A stretch of DNA of 5,907 bases from Planctomicrobium sp. Lineage in GTDB: Bacteria; Planctomycetota; Planctomycetia; Planctomycetales; Planctomycetaceae. A program made the translations under genes and the position numbers. The stretch spans positions 1 through 5,907 of the forward strand of contig JAJDEL010000678.1 of the NCBI GenBank assembly GCA_029259835.1, in the 5' to 3' direction. Below, one piece after another: positions 1-5,865 of this stretch. The first letter of the stretch is position 1, and the number at the start of each line of letters is the position of its first letter. The notes under the pieces were generated by a model. It made no database searches, was not told the origin of the DNA, and saw only the letters and a program-made list of their open reading frames with translations.

Positions 1-576
1 GGGCATTCCGCTCCATGTGTGCATACGTTTCGCAGTTTCGAAGAGTCCCTACTCGCACAAAGCCTTGCCGACGACTACGAGGCTGGAACTGTCAGCGACT
101 TACGTATTGCCAGTCCCAGCGCTCCGAACTTCGCGTCCGCGATCTTGGGAATCCGTGATTTGGAAGACGCATCCGCAGAGTGGAACGAATTCCTCGCAGC
201 GATTGATGCCAAAATCTTGGTCGGCTCGTTTCGAGAGGACCTACCAGTCATGGCTTTTCTGAACGAGCGCTACGAACTTGCAAAGTCTTTTGATGAATTG
301 AAGCAGCGCGGAGAGATCCCGACTGGATTTCAAAGACTGATCGATTCACACTTTAAGCACGCTCCCAGCGGCGAAAACGAAGTGATCCTCAACCGCAATC
401 ATTCCATGATCGCGCGGACACTCTCGCAACAACCGGGCACTCCGCTTTCCAGTGTCATGCGTTTGATCGTTGTCAATGCCCTCAATTCCGCCGGGGCAGC
501 AACTCCATCTCCAGCTCGACGGCAACAACAGGACGACCTCGAATGGATTGCCGAATGCTTGTGGGGACGAGAGTAA
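1..576 (+). CDS. HSP90-family (HtpG-like) protein, C-terminal part, 5' truncated by window edge
   Basis: The frame is open from base 1 to the TAA at 574-576, so the GTG codons near 17-19 are probably internal and the gene starts outside the window. About 191 residues are visible. The best clue is the late segment 'VILNRNHSMIARTL', followed by a helical, leucine-rich stretch ending in 'LEWIAECLWGRE'. This resembles the 'LNxxNPLVRRL' segment and final helices of the C-terminal dimerisation region of HtpG and the shorter bacterial HSP90-like proteins. Upstream, 'LPVMAFLNERYELAKSFDELK' and 'IPTGFQRLID' fit the region before it in that family. Family members are ATP-dependent cytosolic chaperones, but the ATPase domain that would prove this is not visible, so the call rests on a weakly conserved part. 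It converges on the diguanylate cyclase gene and shares its terminator. Confidence 0.5.
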   Translation, partial: GHSAPCVHTFRSFEESLLAQSLADDYEAGTVSDLRIASPSAPNFASAILGIRDLEDASAEWNEFLAAIDAKILVGSFREDLPVMAFLNERYELAKSFDELKQRGEIPTGFQRLIDSHFKHAPSGENEVILNRNHSMIARTLSQQPGTPLSSVMRLIVVNALNSAGAATPSPARRQQQDDLEWIAECLWGRE

Positions 577-636
577 CTTCGCCGCACAATTATCGCGTGT
601 GAACTTCGGTACGGCTCTTCCTGACTTGTCGAAATC

Positions 637-671
637 AAAAAGCCCGGAATTATGAAAATGCCGGGCTTTTT
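637..671. terminator. Bidirectional intrinsic terminator
   Basis: AAAAAGCCCGG (637-647) pairs perfectly with CCGGGCTTTTT (661-671), an 11-bp stem around a 13-nt loop. The GC core is flanked by an A run on the left and a T run on the right, so a U tract follows the hairpin in either direction. It lies between two converging stop codons (576 on + and 708 on -), the expected place for a shared terminator. Confidence 0.9.
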
Positions 672-707
672 CGATGAGATCATCGTCACTTGTTTTTGAG
701 CGATTTC

Positions 708-1691
708 CTAGGTGGTACTTTCCGCGAATTGTTCAGCCAGTTTTGGAGTCCGGTCAACACTGGTCAAATCGGCGACATATGCGCAGTTTCGACCATTCTC
801 TTTGGCTCGATACAGGCATGCATCCGCTTCCTGAACAAGTTGGTCCATCGACTCGATATCAGATTGTGATCGAATTGAAACCGCTCCAACTGACAGTGAA
901 AGGCCAAAAAGTTCGGGATAATCTTGTATCTGCAATTTTCGGATCCCTTCCTGGATGCGATCTATTGGAATCAATAGTTTCTCTGCGGAGCAACCGGTCA
1001 AAATTGCAGCGAATTCGTCACCTCCGTAGCGTACAAGTAAGTCATACGAACGAAGTTGCCTTTGGAGGGTCGTACCAATTTCCTTCAAGACGATGTCTCC
1101 AACGGCATGTCCAAGCCGGTCATTGATTTTTTTGAAATAATCAAGATCGATCAAGATGACGCACACAGTGTTTGCAGTTCTTTCCAGTCGCAACCACTCT
1201 TCGGCGAGACGACGCTCGAAAACCATCCGGTTCGGTAAGTCAGTGACAGGATCGACCAGAGCGTGTTGAAGAATTTGCTTCACCGAACTCCAGCGAAGAT
1301 AAAGTTCATCTTCGAGGAAAATTGCGGCGAGATCATCGTCTACGGTTGAAATCGCAGCACCTGCGATTTCGCGACGTGTTAGACTCGGGGGCTTAGAGCA
1401 ACTCTGTTTCGATGACGAGTAAGAATCGAGTCGGGCGCTGATTGCCGATTCTAACGGCATATCACACCAGCGTCGTCGCTCAACCGGGTCTGAAGAAGTC
1501 ACCTTCTGCAAAAGATCATCAGTTTCAACGACTCCTAGAATCGCTCCATGATCATCTTCAACGATCAGGTAACGATGCGAGTCAAGATCCGCGATTGCGA
1601 GGACATCGGCAACCAGTTGAGAATGGCGAAATCGGCGTGTGCCACCTTCTGCTTCACCGTCCAGCGTTAATTTGACTTGATGTTCCAACAT
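708..1691 (-). CDS. CBS-like / GGDEF diguanylate cyclase
   Basis: Predicted diguanylate cyclase, making cyclic di-GMP from two GTP. Numbering is from the ATG at 1691 (327 residues). Residues about 15-65 look like a CBS motif ('HRYLIVEDDHGAILGVVETDDLL'-type pattern near 39-61). A degenerate second copy may lie at about 113-142 ('AISTVDDDLAAIFLEDEL'), so the front half could be a nucleotide-binding sensor pair. The GGDEF domain starts at 'DPVTDLPNR' (147-155). It has the metal-site segment 'DLDYFKKIND' (182-191), the inhibitory I-site RSYD (214-217), an intact GGDEF (223-227) exactly five residues later, and the closing 'AKENGRN' (296-302). It is therefore probably active and product-inhibited. 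No membrane segment is seen, so it is likely cytosolic. A TTG at 1745 would add 18 residues; neither start has a clear ribosome site, and the ATG is chosen as the better codon. It converges on the HSP90-like gene. Confidence 0.88.
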   Translation of the reverse strand: MLEHQVKLTLDGEAEGGTRRFRHSQLVADVLAIADLDSHRYLIVEDDHGAILGVVETDDLLQKVTSSDPVERRRWCDMPLESAISARLDSYSSSKQSCSKPPSLTRREIAGAAISTVDDDLAAIFLEDELYLRWSSVKQILQHALVDPVTDLPNRMVFERRLAEEWLRLERTANTVCVILIDLDYFKKINDRLGHAVGDIVLKEIGTTLQRQLRSYDLLVRYGGDEFAAILTGCSAEKLLIPIDRIQEGIRKLQIQDYPELFGLSLSVGAVSIRSQSDIESMDQLVQEADACLYRAKENGRNCAYVADLTSVDRTPKLAEQFAESTT

Positions 1692-1927
1692 AATGTTTGA
1701 GTCCGAAAACCATCTCCGTGACGTTGCAGGCAGGCCACTGTTCAATACTTGAATTGAAATTGACTGTCTGCTTCCTGAAAAGTCTCAAGTCCCATCCGCA
1801 CGATTCCCTTAAAGAACAATCAGTGAAGTTAGGTTTGCGACTTGATACAGTCAAAACTTATGGCAAGAACGAATTGCAGGCGCCAGCATTTACCGCAAAG
1901 TTTTGACTTCTTACAAAGAATTCTGAG
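1692..1927. promoter_or_regulatory. Upstream region of the diguanylate cyclase gene, with an 11-bp inverted repeat
   Basis: This gap should hold the cyclase promoter on the minus strand. The best candidate is TTGACT (1849-1854, minus strand) with a 17-bp spacer to TAACTT (1826-1831), whose -10 box is poor. The -35-like box lies in the left arm of a perfect inverted repeat: AGTCAAAACTT (1849-1859) and AAGTTTTGACT (1898-1908), 38 bp apart. The right arm carries the same TTGACT facing the small ORF at 1928, but no -10 box follows at the right distance. The repeat is certain; the promoter call is weak. Confidence 0.3.
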
Positions 1928-2107
1928 ATGGTGAAAAACAGCATCGTCGCCCCTCTTCAGGAACGGGGTGATGCCGAAATGCAACAGCCTGCTCCTGAGT
2001 CTGTTTTCAAGGAGGCACCCTCACTGAATCACGAAAGAGCACACGACGATGTTACGAAGAATCAACATCGCGCTAAATTCGAAACAATCGAGACGATAGT
2101 TAAGTAA
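1928..2107 (+). CDS. Candidate small protein, 59 residues, unknown function
   Basis: This is an ATG-to-TAA frame in the 490-bp gap between the cyclase and the AAA ATPase. The product begins 'MVKNSIVAPLQERGDAEM' and ends 'FETIETIVK'. It is strongly hydrophilic and rich in Glu, Lys, Gln and His, with no signal peptide, membrane segment or cysteine, and I recognise no family. For it: nothing else explains this stretch, the second codon is GTG rather than a stop-rich junk pattern, and the frame runs to a clean TAA in 180 bp. Against it: there is no convincing Shine-Dalgarno sequence ('TTCTGAG' lies directly before the ATG), no good promoter, and this length can occur by chance. It ends 74 bp before the convergent AAA ATPase gene. 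Confidence 0.3.
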   Translation: MVKNSIVAPLQERGDAEMQQPAPESVFKEAPSLNHERAHDDVTKNQHRAKFETIETIVK

Positions 2108-2181
2108 CGGGCGTTTGGAAATGTTGCCCTCTGCCTCGCGGGAGACGATTGAAACGAAAGCGAAACTCTCATCTACGTGGA

Positions 2182-3153
2182 CTACGAAATATCGTCGTCG
2201 AAGTCTTCATCGTCTTCTTCAGGATCGTGATCTGGATGGAGCGGGTGATTGGGATCGAAGAAAAAGTCACCCAGTCCCATCGGGAGAACATTTCCGCCGA
2301 GCGACTGACGTTTTCGTTCTGCGAGCGACTGCAAGTCCATCGCATCTTCGCCGAGGCACATCTCTAGAGATTGTTGCCAGGCTTGGTCTTTAGAGAGTGG
2401 ATGATCTGGTTCGGATGCAAGTTGCTTAAGGGCAAATCGCAACACGTTAATTCCATCTCGTGTGGAAAAATTGAGCTTTAACTCGTGGGACTGCTGCAGA
2501 AATTCAACCGTCAGATTGAGCATTTCTTCGTCAGAAAACGGCAAGTGATACTTCAAGATCGCCAACTCATCTTCGCGTGAAGGTGATCCGAGGGGCAATG
2601 TCGGCTGAAGTCGGCTGAGAATATAGTCAGGGATTTCGTAAGTGGAGTCGTCGTCGTTCATCGTCACTGCACAACGAAAATCAGGATGCGCCGGAATTGT
2701 AATCCCTGCAACTATTGATTCGACATAGCGGCGATGATCGAGAAGTGGAGCCAGCGACGCCCAGGATTTTTCATTCATCCGGTTCCCTTCATCAAGAACG
2801 CAGACTCCGCCCTGAATCATTGCAGTCACAAGCGCTGATGCCTGATATTGAATCTTTCCATTTTCCGCGAGAACCGGCGTAACGAGCAAATCTTCCGGAC
2901 GCGTGTCCGCCGTGCATTGATAAATGTACAGATCTCGATCAAGTGCGCGAGCGCCTGCAATCGCCAGAGATGTCTTTCCGATTCCGGGGAAACCGACCAA
3001 TCGCGGAGTAAGCGGCAAATCTGCCTGATTGACAACTAACCAACAAGCAAGAAGCTGCTTGAGAACATCGCGCTGCCCGATCCAATCTCCCGATGTCTGA
3101 TCGGGATGCCCCAGATGCAGTCGAATTCCATCAATTTCTACGTATTTCGACAT
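2182..3153 (-). CDS. MoxR/AAA_5-type AAA+ ATPase
   Basis: AAA+ ATPase of the MoxR / dynein-related AAA_5 type. These generally act as cytosolic chaperones that remodel or activate partner proteins. Numbering is from the ATG at 3153 (323 residues). Walker A is 'GFPGIGKTS' (54-62), Walker B is '[11 protein letters not shown]' (116-126), the sensor-1 Asn lies in 'TMND' (164-167), and the likely arginine finger is in 'LSRLQP' (about R181). The helical lid region follows. The last 12 or so residues are a very acidic tail ('[12 protein letters not shown]'), probably flexible. A GTG at 3198 would add 15 residues ('[15 protein letters not shown]'), but the ATG gives a more natural start, with only a weak AGAAG upstream. 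MoxR proteins usually sit beside a VWA-domain gene; none is visible here. The gene is divergent from the kinase at 3495, and I see no terminator after it. Confidence 0.88.
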   Translation of the reverse strand: MSKYVEIDGIRLHLGHPDQTSGDWIGQRDVLKQLLACWLVVNQADLPLTPRLVGFPGIGKTSLAIAGARALDRDLYIYQCTADTRPEDLLVTPVLAENGKIQYQASALVTAMIQGGVCVLDEGNRMNEKSWASLAPLLDHRRYVESIVAGITIPAHPDFRCAVTMNDDDSTYEIPDYILSRLQPTLPLGSPSREDELAILKYHLPFSDEEMLNLTVEFLQQSHELKLNFSTRDGINVLRFALKQLASEPDHPLSKDQAWQQSLEMCLGEDAMDLQSLAERKRQSLGGNVLPMGLGDFFFDPNHPLHPDHDPEEDDEDFDDDIS

Positions 3154-3177
3154 CGCTACTTCTATTTGACTCTGAAT

Positions 3178-3228
3178 CAGGAAAATCACTCGCCCCACAC
3201 TGTACAGGAAAGCGGAATTGATTTCCTG
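3178..3228. promoter_or_regulatory. Operator-like cluster of CAGGAAA half-sites upstream of the AAA ATPase
   Basis: CAGGAAA (3205-3211) and its exact reverse complement TTTCCTG (3222-3228) form a 7-10-7 dyad. A further direct copy of CAGGAAA lies at 3178-3184, 27 bp from the second one. The cluster sits 25-75 bp before the ATPase start codon, where a repressor or activator of that gene would bind. The repeats are seen directly; the role is inferred, and no regulator is identified. Confidence 0.35.
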
Positions 3229-3332
3229 CTACCGTTGCCCGATCTCACTTTGACATCCGAACGACATTCGTCACTTCAGAGAATATTGTGGGAAAAGTTA
3301 CGCAATTTACCGCCGACACTGTTTCAAAGCAA

Positions 3333-3348
3333 AATCTGCAAGCAGATT
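3333..3348. promoter_or_regulatory. 16-bp palindrome between the AAA ATPase and kinase genes
   Basis: AATCTGC-AA-GCAGATT is a perfect 7-2-7 dyad centred at 3340.5. That is about 76 bp upstream of the kinase start of transcription predicted below, a distance typical of activator sites. It is too compact, and lacks a T run, to be a terminator. Binding-site function is inferred from symmetry and position only. Confidence 0.35.
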
Positions 3349-3401
3349 CGGCGCCAGATCAGCATTTTCTTGAAAATGTAATTTCTTTCATCTTATCAAC
3401 G

Positions 3402-3410
3402 TGCTATGAT
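3402..3410 (+). promoter_or_regulatory. Candidate extended -10 promoter of the kinase gene
   Basis: TGCTATGAT matches an extended -10 element (TGn followed by TATGAT, five of six to TATAAT). The -35 region at 17-bp spacing (3382-3387, TTTCTT) is weak, as is common for extended -10 promoters. Transcription would start near 3417, giving a leader of about 78 nt before the ATG at 3495. Confidence 0.45.
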
Positions 3411-3472
3411 TTGTGTGCATTTCTGAGGACGTTCCACCCACACTTCATTGCGTTTCGCAACACATTCGACCT

Positions 3473-3480
3473 GGAAGGAG
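3473..3480 (+). promoter_or_regulatory. Shine-Dalgarno sequence of the kinase gene
   Basis: GGAAGGAG is a strong match to the anti-Shine-Dalgarno sequence. It ends 14 nt before the ATG at 3495, which is long, but no other start codon lies between. It is the main reason for preferring 3495 to the GTG at 3288, which has no ribosome site. Confidence 0.55.
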
Positions 3481-3494
3481 TCAATTCGCATCAT

Positions 3495-4727
3495 ATGCCA
3501 ATTGCCAGCAGCCCCTTTCTTGACCAATTAAAGAAGAGCCGGATCCTGGCTCCCCAGCAGTTTCACGCTTACGCGCAGCAACTTCGACTGCCGGAAGGAA
3601 CGACTCCCGTCCAAGTCGCGACAAATGCAGTCAGGCGCGGGCTGATTTCTCGTTTTCAAGCTGAAGAAATCCTGAACGGGCGCGCTAGAAAGCTCATCGT
3701 CGGCGACTACATTCTCTTTGATATTTTGGGCTACGGAGGAATGGGAACCGTCTACATCGCTAAACATCGTGAGACCGAGGACCAGGTCGCCATTAAACTT
3801 TTGGGCGATCAGGGCAGACATGACTCAGGGATCCGTGCCCGATTTAAACTTGAGGCGCGTGCCGGGATGAAACTTGATCATCCGAAACTCGTGAAGACGC
3901 TCGATTTCGGGGTACTTCAAGATTTATACGGTGACATTGAATACATGGTCATGGACCTCGTCGAAGGGGTCACATTGCTCGAAGGAATTAACTTCAGCAG
4001 CGGTCCGTTGAAGTGGGATGCCGCTTCCGATGTGATCTGTCAAGCGGCGGATGGGCTAGCCTACCTTCACGAAAAGGGGATGGTTCACCGCGATGTGAAA
4101 CCTGACAACATTCTTGTCGAGGTTGACGGAAATTCCATGCTACTTGATTTCGGTCTGACACTCGCAGACCAGGGAGCCTTTGAAGAAGAATTCTCGTTGG
4201 CGATGATCTTCGGGCACGACTGCCTCGGGACTGCCGATTACATCCCACCGGAACAGTCGCTTGATTCACTGAACGTCGATCGTCTCGCAGATATCTATTC
4301 GCTTGGCTGTACGATGTACACAGCCTTAACTGCAAAGCGACCGTTCCCGGATCGGAATCGTTCAGAGACTGTGAAGGCTCACCGAACAGAACCGAGGCCG
4401 AAAATTCTGGACATCAACCCAGGCGTGCCTCAGAAACTTTCTGAAGCAGTGTTGAGAATGATGGCAGTCAAGCCGGAAGATCGCCCGCAAAGCATGGCGG
4501 AGGTCAAGAGCTTGCTCACGCCATTCCGCAAGCGTCGAAACTGGGCGTTCGAATTCAATCAGGTACTCCTCCAACGACGTGATATGCGAAAGCGATACAT
4601 TTCGGAATCACGTGCCAGAGCCAGTCAGACTCAACGTCCAACAACTGTCAATTCTGGTGAAGAAACCGAGACACCTGGCAAGAAGAAGGTGACTGGCGAC
4701 CAGGAGATCAGAGAGTTCGATACGTAA
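3495..4727 (+). CDS. Hanks-type serine/threonine protein kinase, soluble
   Basis: PknB-like kinase of 410 residues that phosphorylates Ser/Thr on unknown partners. Residues 1-65 form the helical module common in planctomycete kinases ('FLDQLKKSRIL' 8-18; 'GLISRFQAEEILNG' 49-62). The kinase domain covers about 72-342. It has the glycine loop 'LGYGGMGTVY' (78-87), the ATP-binding lysine in 'VAIKLL' (K101), the helix-C glutamate (about E120), 'HRDVKPDN' (198-205, catalytic D200), DFG (218-220), 'GTADYIPPEQ' (245-254, with PPE in place of APE), 'DIYSLG' (266-271) and the late Arg in 'EDRPQS' (R330). All catalytic residues are present, so it should be active. The tail (about 345-410) is basic, polar and probably disordered. 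Unlike many bacterial kinases, no transmembrane helix or sensor domain follows, so it is likely cytosolic. A GTG at 3288 would add 69 residues, judged upstream leader. It is divergent from the AAA ATPase and converges on the BFN gene with a 31-bp gap lacking a clear terminator. Confidence 0.93.
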   Translation: MPIASSPFLDQLKKSRILAPQQFHAYAQQLRLPEGTTPVQVATNAVRRGLISRFQAEEILNGRARKLIVGDYILFDILGYGGMGTVYIAKHRETEDQVAIKLLGDQGRHDSGIRARFKLEARAGMKLDHPKLVKTLDFGVLQDLYGDIEYMVMDLVEGVTLLEGINFSSGPLKWDAASDVICQAADGLAYLHEKGMVHRDVKPDNILVEVDGNSMLLDFGLTLADQGAFEEEFSLAMIFGHDCLGTADYIPPEQSLDSLNVDRLADIYSLGCTMYTALTAKRPFPDRNRSETVKAHRTEPRPKILDINPGVPQKLSEAVLRMMAVKPEDRPQSMAEVKSLLTPFRKRRNWAFEFNQVLLQRRDMRKRYISESRARASQTQRPTTVNSGEETETPGKKKVTGDQEIREFDT

Positions 4728-4758
4728 AGGCCCATTCCGTTATTCGAGTTGGGTTGAT

Positions 4759-5178
4759 TCAGTCTGGCTGTGTTGCCGCCAGCAGAACATCCTCATCGAC
4801 AAAGATCGGGAGCGGTGGGTCATAGTGGGCGGCGATTGCAATCGCATCACTTGGCCGACTATCAACTTCGATAATCTCGCCATCATGCTTAATACGAATG
4901 ACGGCGTAATATGTATGCTCGACGAGATTCGTAATCACGATGTCCTGAACCTCTCCGCCCATTTCTTCGATGACGTTCTTGAGTAAGTCATGCGTCAGCG
5001 GTCGCGGGACGGAGTGTCCCTGAACGCGACGGTCAATGCTCGTCGCTTCAAAGATTCCAATCATGATTGGAAAGTCCCGTTTGTCTTCCTCGTCGACATC
5101 GACCTCCCTCAAACAGACAACTTGCTCATTGATCATTTCGCTGATGATAATTCTGGCAAGTTCCATTTGTACTAGCAC
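4759..5178 (-). CDS. Bifunctional nuclease (BFN, DUF151) family protein
   Basis: Small cytosolic protein of 139 residues, about the full length of the DUF151 domain. Family hallmarks are visible in order: 'FPIMIGIFEATSID' (36-49, the conserved '..P.iIG..EA..I' segment), 'RPLTHDLLKNVIEEMG' (59-74) and the signature 'DSRPSDAIAIA' (106-116), followed by 'PIFVDEDVL' (124-132). Plant BFN proteins have RNase and DNase activity; bacterial members are widespread, but their substrates are poorly defined, so the nuclease role is by family only. The start is set at the GTG (5178), because GAGGAG (5185-5190, minus strand) lies just 6 nt before it. An ATG four codons later (5166) would be 18 nt from that site. 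The promoter at 5218-5246 suggests a separate transcript. The tail 'ATQPD' ends close to the converging kinase gene. Confidence 0.9.
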   Translation of the reverse strand: MLVQMELARIIISEMINEQVVCLREVDVDEEDKRDFPIMIGIFEATSIDRRVQGHSVPRPLTHDLLKNVIEEMGGEVQDIVITNLVEHTYYAVIRIKHDGEIIEVDSRPSDAIAIAAHYDPPLPIFVDEDVLLAATQPD

Positions 5179-5184
5179 AGCCTG

Positions 5185-5190
5185 CTCCTC
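5185..5190 (-). promoter_or_regulatory. Shine-Dalgarno sequence of the BFN gene, deciding a GTG start
   Basis: GAGGAG on the minus strand, with a 6-nt gap to the GTG at 5178. This is the best ribosome site in the window and supports GTG over the downstream ATG at 5166. Confidence 0.75.
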
Positions 5191-5217
5191 TACTTTGAAG
5201 AATGTCGAATTTCATCA

Positions 5218-5246
5218 AGTATAGAGACCGGCTATTCAAATTTCAA
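5218..5246 (-). promoter_or_regulatory. Sigma-70-type promoter of the BFN gene
   Basis: On the minus strand, TTGAAA (5241-5246), a 17-bp spacer, then TATACT (5218-5223). Both boxes are close to consensus and the spacing is ideal. Transcription would start near 5211, giving a leader of about 33 nt that includes the GAGGAG site. Confidence 0.75.
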
Positions 5247-5266
5247 AAGTGTCGCCCCTTCCAAAC

Positions 5267-5295
5267 TTGCCGCTGAGGTCCAGAATCCATATAAA
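5267..5295 (+). promoter_or_regulatory. Sigma-70-type promoter of tRNA-Leu
   Basis: TTGCCG (5267-5272), a 17-bp spacer, then TATAAA (5290-5295). Transcription would start near 5302, only a few bases before the tRNA, so the 5' leader removed by RNase P would be very short. It lies back-to-back with the BFN promoter; the two -35 boxes are 20 bp apart. Confidence 0.7.
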
Positions 5296-5305
5296 ACCTC
5301 AGGAG

Positions 5306-5394
<89 letters not shown>

Positions 5395-5399
5395 GAGAT

Positions 5400-5434
5400 G
5401 AAAGGACTTGGAGCAAATTGCTCTGAGTCCTTTC
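5400..5434 (+). terminator. Hairpin terminator downstream of tRNA-Leu
   Basis: Bases 5400-5414 (GAAAGGACTTGGAGC) pair with 5420-5434 (GCTCTGAGTCCTTTC) in a 15-bp stem with two G-U pairs and an AAATT loop. It starts 9 nt after the tRNA. A clean U run is lacking: the 3' arm ends CCTTTCTC. It may end transcription or help define the tRNA precursor's 3' end. Confidence 0.65.
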
Positions 5435-5854
5435 TCATAACTTGAACATGATGCAGGGCTAAGTCTGTTTTGATTTCGAGCTGATTATCGCACTCGAATT
5501 GGCTATTCAGAGGTACTCAATTCGAGAGATTTTCTGACAGCATTTTTTGAAGAGGCGTGTGCGTTTCGCCGTATAGAAGTCAGCGTTTCCCCTGCGGAAA
5601 ACCGTTTTTTATGAGATACGGGAAAGAGCACTATGTTTCGAGCGCAAAGTGCTCCAGGTTGCATTTGCATCGCGTTCATGTTCAGTGTGTAACCTCTGTT
5701 TAGCCGCTCAATACGTGGGTTTTCTGGTTTTCCCAGCGATTTCAGGGGCAAATGGAGAGGAAAATAACCAGGGCTGGTCAAAAGTTCAATTGAGGTTTGG
5801 TACGGGAAATGTATGTGACTGGGTAAGACGATTTTGGTTCACTTTTTTGAAAGG
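5435..5854. other. Gene-free stretch with short dyads
   Basis: I find no convincing gene in these 420 bp. Visible structure: CTCGAATTG (5493-5501) and CAATTCGAG (5518-5526), a perfect 9-bp inverted repeat 16 bp apart; GAGCACT (5626-5632) and AGTGCTC (5648-5654), 7 bp, 15 bp apart; ACCAG-GG-CTGGT (5767-5778); and a weak TTTCC/GGAAA hairpin (5586-5600) followed by ACCG and a run of six T (5605-5610), possibly a poor terminator. It probably serves as the upstream region of a gene starting near the right edge. A weak promoter-like pair, TTGAGG (5790-5795) and TATGTG (5812-5817), has a 16-bp spacer. Confidence 0.4.
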
Positions 5855-5865
5855 ATGACCATTGA

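Noticed and set aside
674..1126. A 150-codon plus-strand frame
   Set aside because: It is antisense to the GGDEF domain, whose motifs prove the minus-strand reading; the product has no recognisable features.
1697..1906. A 69-codon plus-strand frame upstream of the cyclase
   Set aside because: No ribosome site, overlap with the likely cyclase promoter and start, and a composition unlike a conserved protein.
2115..2393. Plus-strand frames over the end of the AAA ATPase gene
   Set aside because: They mirror the acidic tail and lid region of the ATPase and have no ribosome site or family resemblance.
3994..4335. A 113-codon minus-strand frame
   Set aside because: It lies wholly inside the catalytic core of the kinase and is a shadow frame rich in Arg and Ser.
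5586..5610. TTTCC/GGAAA hairpin followed by six T as a terminator
   Set aside because: The stem is only 5 bp and four bases separate it from the T run; no gene ends nearby on the plus strand except the tRNA, which has a better hairpin.
5503..5781. A 92-codon frame on the minus strand after the tRNA
   Set aside because: It needs a TTG start without a ribosome site, its product resembles no family and has no domain-like pattern, and it runs across the inverted repeats of the gene-free region.
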